A DNA stretch of 64,000 nucleotides from a virus: IMG/VR virus record IMGVR_UViG_3300032296_002111, positions 1 through 64,000 of that record; one strand, written 5' to 3'. A program made the translations under genes and the position numbers. Every line of letters starts with the position of its first letter. Within the stretch, counting starts at the first letter, position 1. The notes below the pieces were generated by a model that was given only the letters and a program-made list of their open reading frames with translations, made no database searches and was not told the DNA's origin. Positions 60,127 to 64,000 of this stretch are shown here, in pieces.

Positions 60127-60492
60127 TTATTCTTCTCCGTACTTATTGTTAAGCATATACTTGATGTGTTCACGCTCATAGAAATGATTCTCTATTTGCC
60201 GTGCCTTCTCCATTGGCCTCTTCTCATCCTTCCCCTCCCATCTGTAATAGGAATCAAGCGTGGGGAAGGCTGCGTATGTATGCCCGAAGGCGAGCATCCA
60301 AAACACTTCCAGTCCTTCGTTTGTGGAGTCATATCCACCATCAATGATAAGACCCATCCAATCGCTTTGTAACTCTCTACAAGTGTCGAAGAACTGTTCT
60401 GCCGTAGGCAGGCCATCGGAAGGCTCAGGGGCGTCGTATAACGAGGGAATTTCACCCTCGTAGTATAGCGTCATTGTTTCTCTAAATGTCAT
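60127..60492 (-). CDS. Hypothetical protein, 121 aa
   Basis: MTFRETMTLYYEGEIPSLYD, then LIIDGGYDSTNEGLEVFWM and a helical, charged C-terminus. Overlaps the gene above by 4 bases. No family recognised. Confidence 0.65.
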   Translation of the reverse strand: MTFRETMTLYYEGEIPSLYDAPEPSDGLPTAEQFFDTCRELQSDWMGLIIDGGYDSTNEGLEVFWMLAFGHTYAAFPTLDSYYRWEGKDEKRPMEKARQIENHFYEREHIKYMLNNKYGEE

Positions 60493-60689
60493 GTCCGTGA
60501 TGCTCTAATGTATTCAAATGATTTGTTCAATAACTCTTTCGCCTCCTCCTTGCCAGAGCCTGGAAGGCGTTCATTGAGGGCGTACATATTCTGCACTCCT
60601 TCTATTCCCTGAAAAGGCAGGGAGCGTTCCTGACAGGCTTCCCGAAGCCGTGCCATGCGTGTTTCCAGTTTGCGTAAATGAGGTGTCAT
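60489..60689 (-). CDS. Hypothetical basic protein, 66 aa
   Basis: Helical and Arg/Glu-rich (LRKLETRMARLREACQER) with GSGKEEAKELLNKSF near the end. ATGA overlaps on both sides put it in the small-gene operon. Function unknown. Confidence 0.6.
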   Translation of the reverse strand: MTPHLRKLETRMARLREACQERSLPFQGIEGVQNMYALNERLPGSGKEEAKELLNKSFEYIRASRT

Positions 60690-60982
60690 GATTGTACAGA
60701 GAAAACGAGTTCAGGTTTGTTTTTGGCGAAGTGGAATTTCACTCCTTGAAATTGTACGAGAACAACGTCTATAAATTCGCTCTCCCAAATTCTTACAGGC
60801 GTTTCGTGCCATAGCCCCATCACCTTATAGTTCCAGTTGTCGTACTTGACAATGATGCTGACATATTCTCGTCCATACTCGTCGGCAGGATGGTGCTTAA
60901 AGTCGTAGAATGTTGCGCCTAACAAATCGTTCATGTAGGCTGCTGTTTCCTCTAAGGAGGAAGGAAGTTTATGCTTGCTCAT
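60686..60982 (-). CDS. Hypothetical protein, 98 aa
   Basis: An N-terminal helix (SLEETAAYMNDLLGATFYDF) then beta-rich sequence (YVSIIVKYDNWNYKVMGLWH). 14-base overlap with the gene at 60969. No family recognised. Confidence 0.65.
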   Translation of the reverse strand: MSKHKLPSSLEETAAYMNDLLGATFYDFKHHPADEYGREYVSIIVKYDNWNYKVMGLWHETPVRIWESEFIDVVLVQFQGVKFHFAKNKPELVFSVQS

Positions 60983-61121
60983 AGTGTTGCTTGATTAGTT
61001 GTTGAATTTTCTTTTTGAGAATCGTTTTGTCTGATGTCCGTACACGGAATGACATTACGGACGTGGTGAAGGGAAGGGGTTTCCTCCCACGTTTGTTAGG
61101 CTTTGGCAGTATTGGCTTCAT
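60969..61121 (-). CDS. Small basic protein, 50 aa
   Basis: Start at ATG 61121 (MKPILPKPNKRGRKPLPF), since the longer frame would overlap its neighbour by 131 bases. Contains an AT-hook-like NKRGRKPLPF and SFRVRTSDKTILKKKIQQLI, a ribbon-helix-helix-like segment, so it may bind DNA and regulate the arm. No direct proof. Confidence 0.55.
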   Translation of the reverse strand: MKPILPKPNKRGRKPLPFTTSVMSFRVRTSDKTILKKKIQQLIKQHYEQA

Positions 61122-61311
61122 GTGTTTCTTTATTGATTTGATTATGTGCTTTCCATGCCCATTCGAGTGAGCGTCCGATGTAGTCCTCAGGGCTGTCATC
61201 ACGAATGACAATTCCTGGTTCTTCAATCAGCAAATGAGCTGCCGTGAGGAGTTGTAGTGCCTTGTCAAGCAATTCCTTTGCTTGCGTAGCGTCTGAAGGT
61301 GTGTAATACAT
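61096..61311 (-). CDS. Hypothetical protein, 71 aa
   Basis: Helical (DATQAKELLDKALQLLTAAH), acidic middle, ends KETHEANTAKA. Start preceded by the leader ACAATTAAACACAAACAAAT, shared with the other arm promoters' leaders, so this may be a transcript start region, although no TAnnTTTG box is evident. No family recognised. Confidence 0.6.
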   Translation of the reverse strand: MYYTPSDATQAKELLDKALQLLTAAHLLIEEPGIVIRDDSPEDYIGRSLEWAWKAHNQINKETHEANTAKA

Positions 61312-61360
61312 ATTTGTTTGTGTTTAATTGTTTATGCAAGATTTGTGAAATAAATTGACA

Positions 61361-61663
61361 TTACCAAATTCTGTTTTCAAAATTGTGAAGAAATTTCTCA
61401 GGCGTTAAGAGTTGTTCCGGCCTTTCGTTCATACGTTCCCAATAGAGACGTTCTGTGAGGCCTACAGAAGCCCTGAGAACGCTCCATATTCCGTCGCCTG
61501 TGTTTAGTTCGGCATGGAGGAAAAGCACGCTCAGGAGGCGTTCTTCTTTGTCGTTACGTATGTCCTCTGGTAGGTCATTCCAAAGCATTTCAGCTATTGG
61601 ACTTGGGGAGAGTTCCGCCACCCATTCGATGGCGGATAGGCGGATGAATGTAGTGCGTTTCAT
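61361..61663 (-). CDS. Hypothetical protein, 100 aa
   Basis: Helical with AIEWVAELSPSPIAEMLWND and RLLSVLFLHAELNTGDGIWS. No family recognised. Part of the leftward small-gene arm. Confidence 0.6.
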   Translation of the reverse strand: MKRTTFIRLSAIEWVAELSPSPIAEMLWNDLPEDIRNDKEERLLSVLFLHAELNTGDGIWSVLRASVGLTERLYWERMNERPEQLLTPEKFLHNFENRIW

Positions 61664-61668
61664 GTTCG

Positions 61669-61953
61669 TTATTGTTTAGGAGTTAGGTAAACTGACACTG
61701 TATTGTAAACCATGTGGTCTGCATGGTAATTTAAGGCAATGGAGGCAAGCGTTAGTAGTCCTTCGTTTTCCATTCCGTCAATAGCTTCCTGGATTTCCTC
61801 AATCCCGCAATATTTGCGGAAGTGTTCTGCCGAAAGGTTGATTTCTTGCTTGTCCTTTTCCGTTATTGTTTCGGGATGGCAGTAGTCTATTTGAACGGAA
61901 TAGTTCTTTATGTCTTTCACAATGGAAAGGACATTTTTTGCTGTTGTTTTCAT
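61669..61953 (-). CDS. Hypothetical protein, 94 aa
   Basis: Basic start (MKTTAKNVLSIVKDIKNYSV), then EHFRKYCGIEEIQEAIDGME and a helical end. Leader AACAAAACAGCAAA. No family recognised. Confidence 0.6.
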   Translation of the reverse strand: MKTTAKNVLSIVKDIKNYSVQIDYCHPETITEKDKQEINLSAEHFRKYCGIEEIQEAIDGMENEGLLTLASIALNYHADHMVYNTVSVYLTPKQ

Positions 61954-61975
61954 TTTGCTGTTTTGTTTTCAGTTA

Positions 61976-62203
61976 TTAAATATTTTCCCATCCTTCGAGG
62001 GCTTCCAAGGGCGTACCAATTGGCCGCAATCCGTAGGGTTCTGCATCAAGGTAGTAATCGAATGTAAAGCCTGCTGATTCCGTTTCTGTAAGCATTTCTG
62101 CCAGTTCTGAATAACTAAGGCCGTTTGCTAATTCGTAGCGGTTGAATATAGCCTGTAATGCTTCAGGCCATGTTTCAAAAGGTGTTTCGAATAAGTCTTT
62201 CAT
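61976..62203 (-). CDS. Hypothetical acidic protein, 75 aa
   Basis: Start at ATG 62203 (MKDLFETPFETWPEAL), because the longer frame would run through the tRNA-like element at 62251-62298. Acidic, helical (SYSELAEMLTETESAGF). No family recognised. Confidence 0.6.
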   Translation of the reverse strand: MKDLFETPFETWPEALQAIFNRYELANGLSYSELAEMLTETESAGFTFDYYLDAEPYGLRPIGTPLEALEGWENI

Positions 62204-62250
62204 GTTGCGTTCTGTTCGGCTTACTTCACCCGTTCCCGTGTTTAATTGTT

Positions 62251-62298
62251 TGGAGGCCGGAGGAAGTTGCGAACCTCCCAAAGTGCATATTTCCGGCC
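62251..62298 (-). ncRNA. 48-nt tRNA-like minihelix ending in CCA
   Basis: Minus strand: acceptor GGCCGGA (62298-62292), a 13-nt linker, T-arm GGAGG-TTCGCAA-CTTCC, acceptor TCCGGCC (62261-62255), discriminator T, then CCA (62253-62251). The acceptor is fully paired. D-arm and anticodon arm are absent; the linker contains GCA. U73 and a GCA triplet are tRNA-Cys hallmarks. It lies in the gap between two genes. No T-tract follows, so it is not a terminator. Confidence 0.55.
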
Positions 62299-62306
62299 TA
62301 GTGGAA

Positions 62307-62588
62307 TTAGTAGCTTAACGCTTCCTCAGCATCAAAGTATGTTTCATGAAATGTTTCTTCGCCGTCCTCAAAGTTTGTAGTAATGTACGTTACAGGACGT
62401 CCAAAGCAAGAAGCAATACAGATGCCGTTTTCAAGTTCTATACATACGTAGCCTGTTTGGTTATTGTAGCCAATGTGGGCTATTTCTTCGCCTCTCATAC
62501 TTGCGCTATTATTGTACGCTTGCAGGCAAAGGGTGAAAGAGTGAAGGTCTGACGTTCCCAACGTGTTGATAAATTGTGCTGTGTTCAT
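62307..62588 (-). CDS. Hypothetical protein, 93 aa
   Basis: First gene below the promoter at 62619. Mixed alpha/beta with TSDLHSFTLCLQAYNNSASM, YNNQTGYVCIELENGIC and an acidic C-terminus (EDGEETFHETYFDAEEALSY). No family recognised. Leader ACAATTAAACATTTACAAAC shared with other arm genes. Confidence 0.6.
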   Translation of the reverse strand: MNTAQFINTLGTSDLHSFTLCLQAYNNSASMRGEEIAHIGYNNQTGYVCIELENGICIASCFGRPVTYITTNFEDGEETFHETYFDAEEALSY

Positions 62589-62618
62589 GTTTGTAAATGT
62601 TTAATTGTTTTGTTGGGA

Positions 62619-62651
62619 CAAATGTAAGGGAATGGAATTAATGTAAACAAA
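62619..62651 (-). promoter_or_regulatory. Main promoter of the leftward accessory arm
   Basis: Minus strand: TTTG (62651-62648), 21 nt, TACATTTG (62626-62619). The leader down to the ATG at 62588 carries ACAATTAAACA. It faces away from the low-complexity region and the rightward promoter at 63662. Confidence 0.75.
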
Positions 62652-62659
62652 TTAATTTT

Positions 62660-63640
62660 TTCTAATTTGGCAAAAAGGGGCGTAACACTACGAAAAAGGC
62701 AGAAAAAAAGTTTACACTTTCGAAAGGTGCGTAAGGGAAAAGGAGTCAAATACCTGAAACGTTCTTTCGTGCGCATAGGTGCGGGAAAGGGTTTCCCGAA
62801 AGGAATGAAGGAAAGCGAAGGAAGGAAGGGAGGGAAGGCCGTCCCTTTGTTGCGTGGCTTTTCCCTTTTCGGGAAAGGGTTTCGTCCTTTCGTTCCGCCT
62901 TGTTGCGTTTCGGTTTCGTCCTTTCGTTCCGTTCCTTTCGTTTCGTTCCTTTCGTCCTTTCGTCCGTCCGTTTCGGTTTGGGTTTCGCTGGTGCTTCCGG
63001 TTACGTTCAGGATGCGTCCGAAAGGGGTTTCTGTTTCCGTCCTGTGTTGCCTTCCTTTCGCTACGTTACGTTACGCTCAGGGCAGCTCAGGAAACGACCC
63101 CACGGGGTTAAGGATAAACAGTTTCGGAAGAGGACACGAGGCGGGGGTGGGCAGGGGGGCCATCCCCACTTTGTCGTTTCGCATCACTTTCAGGGGGCCT
63201 ACTTTTCTTTCCGCTGTGCCTCCTTCCCTTCGCTACCTCATTTCATTCGTCCCTCGTTCCTTGTGCTTACAAAAGTGGCCTCGTTCCCTCCTTGCCTCCC
63301 TCGTTCCTCGTGTCGTTCCTGCCGTGTTCCTCGTGACGTTCCACAAAATGTGTTACGCAGAGTGTGGAATGTGGGACGTTATGGGAAGTTCCTGTGTAAA
63401 AAGTGGTAAAAAATTACCGAATTGGTAAAATATTTCCGTTCTGTGTGGTAGAGGGGGACGTTATGGTTTCGTTCCTCGTGTAACAAGAAGTGTACGTTAA
63501 AGGGGCGTTCTTGGGGCTTTACGCCTTGGGATATATATAAGGAGAGGATTTTTAAAAGTGCTATAATTAATTGATGTGTAGAGGGTTGAGGTGCTTCACT
63601 TACACACATTTATTGTGCTAAAATTGTCAAAAAATTACAA
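62660..63640. other. Low-complexity, strand-biased control region; candidate origin
   Basis: About 1 kb without a convincing gene. A purine-rich run (62784-62840, GAAAGGAATGAAGGAAAGCG and similar) is followed by a long pyrimidine-rich run of TTTCGT/CGTTCC units (62868-62960, later 63180-63340). Inverted segments GGGAAAGGGTTTCCC and CCCTTTTCGGGAAAGGG lie at the switch. Overlapping frames here are compositional artefacts. It sits between divergent promoters, beside a possible initiator gene, as expected of a replication origin or regulatory hub. Confidence 0.5.
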
Positions 63641-63642
63641 GA

Positions 63643-63669
63643 TTTGTTGAATGGATTGTGCTATATTTG
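63643..63669 (+). promoter_or_regulatory. Promoter for the gene at 63691
   Basis: TATATTTG (63662-63669) has TTTG (63643-63646) 15 nt upstream. The ATG follows 21 bases below. It points away from the leftward arm promoter at 62619. Confidence 0.65.
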
Positions 63670-63690
63670 CACTTTGTGAACAAAAGGGGC

Positions 63691-64000
63691 ATGAAAAGCG
63701 TAGGCAAAAAAGTGGCTATTGACAGCTCAAAGTTTGTCAATATTGAGACGGGGGAGTCCTTGGTGGATGTTTATGGAGGGGAAGTTTCGAGTGTGAACAT
63801 TCGGACAGAAATGGTGAAGATTGAATATCCAGAGTTCTTCTCCATGAACGTAAAGGCTTACGATTATTTGAGCAAAAAGTTTACGGAGACAGAAATGTCA
63901 AGAATAACGGATATGTGCTGCATGATAAATAGGACAGAGTACAATGTTCTGTATTCAAGAATTACAAGGAAGCCGCAAACAAAAAAGACGTTAATGGCAG
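63691..64000 (+). CDS. 5' part of a winged-helix/RepL-like regulator or initiator (incomplete)
   Basis: 103 residues visible, frame still open at the window edge. FFSMNVKAYDYLSKKFTETE then MSRITDMCCMINRTEYNVLY read like the N-terminal part of a helix-turn-helix plasmid replication (RepL) or MarR-type protein. A start next to the candidate origin fits an initiator. The family assignment is tentative because the C-terminus is missing. Confidence 0.5.
   Translation, partial: MKSVGKKVAIDSSKFVNIETGESLVDVYGGEVSSVNIRTEMVKIEYPEFFSMNVKAYDYLSKKFTETEMSRITDMCCMINRTEYNVLYSRITRKPQTKKTLMA

Noticed and set aside
62251-62298. Intrinsic terminator
   Set aside because: No T-tract follows on either strand, whereas acceptor, T-arm and CCA features fit a tRNA-like RNA better.
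62667-63428. Open frames of 253, 169 and 85 aa in the TTTCG-rich region
   Set aside because: They are open in several frames at once because of repetitive composition, with runs of F/R/S/V and no conserved core; a real gene would not look the same in three frames.
1-64000. Alternative stop-codon reassignment
   Set aside because: All three stops are used at gene ends, and long genes keep single frames without in-frame TAG or TGA.
1-64000. Temperate lifestyle
   Set aside because: No integrase, excisionase or CI-like repressor was seen; the tRNA-like elements alone do not show an attachment site.

Overview
The window is most of the genome of a tailed phage, probably podovirus-like, that infects a member of the Bacteroidota. 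The host call rests on promoter boxes of the TAnnTTTG type (often with an upstream TTG/TTTG), A-rich leaders without Shine-Dalgarno sequences, and Bacteroidota-phage small-protein families. A large terminase, portal, scaffold, single major capsid gene, internal virion proteins and a very large fibre gene are present. No integrase, sheath or tape-measure gene typical of myo/siphoviruses was recognised. The gene set recalls crAss-like and related Bacteroidota podoviruses, but I could not test that.

Layout. 1-4.7 kb (+): a structured small RNA, small early proteins, a DUF6291-type protein, a zinc-finger/Toprim/DnaB-type primase-helicase, a NinB-like protein and an HNH nuclease. 4.7-8.5 kb (+): ThyX, a membrane protein, a GroES-like co-chaperonin followed by a probable double GroES-like protein, then a run of heavily overlapping small genes ending at the terminase. 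8.5-11 kb: terminase large subunit and a small protein. 11.1-13.8 kb (-): a three-gene glycosyltransferase/methyltransferase island with its own promoter. 13.9-36 kb (+): connector/neck-like proteins, two giant polyvalent virion proteins (one with a DnaN-like clamp module) separated by a phage ferritin, an 1110-aa virion protein, internal virion protein, portal, scaffold and capsid. 36-50 kb (+): head and tail accessory proteins, a 1989-aa repetitive fibre and small membrane proteins. 50-51 kb: holin and endolysin, then a convergent HNH gene.

51-62.6 kb (-): an early/accessory arm of about 40 small genes, including DUF551, MazG-like, DUF3310, Gp157-like and an SSB-like protein. Three AT-rich blocks (about 51.63-53.11, 55.21-55.93 and 56.43-57.20 kb) interrupt it. 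Each ends at its downstream edge in a copy of the same palindromic repeat (core ACGCAATATTGCG) and carries small genes whose 3' ends sit on GTTA/TAAC motifs, like gene cassettes. The same arm holds two odd tRNA-like elements: a cloverleaf with a greatly elongated anticodon arm, and a 48-nt acceptor/T-arm minihelix ending in CCA. 62.6-63.7 kb is a non-coding, strand-asymmetric, TTTCG-rich region between divergent promoters, a candidate origin/control region, followed by the start of a possible replication initiator or regulator gene.

Together the genes describe a lytic-style programme: replication and nucleotide metabolism, host chaperonin retargeting, DNA packaging, injected polyvalent proteins, surface-sugar modification and lysis. 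All function calls are from motif reading by eye; no database search was run.
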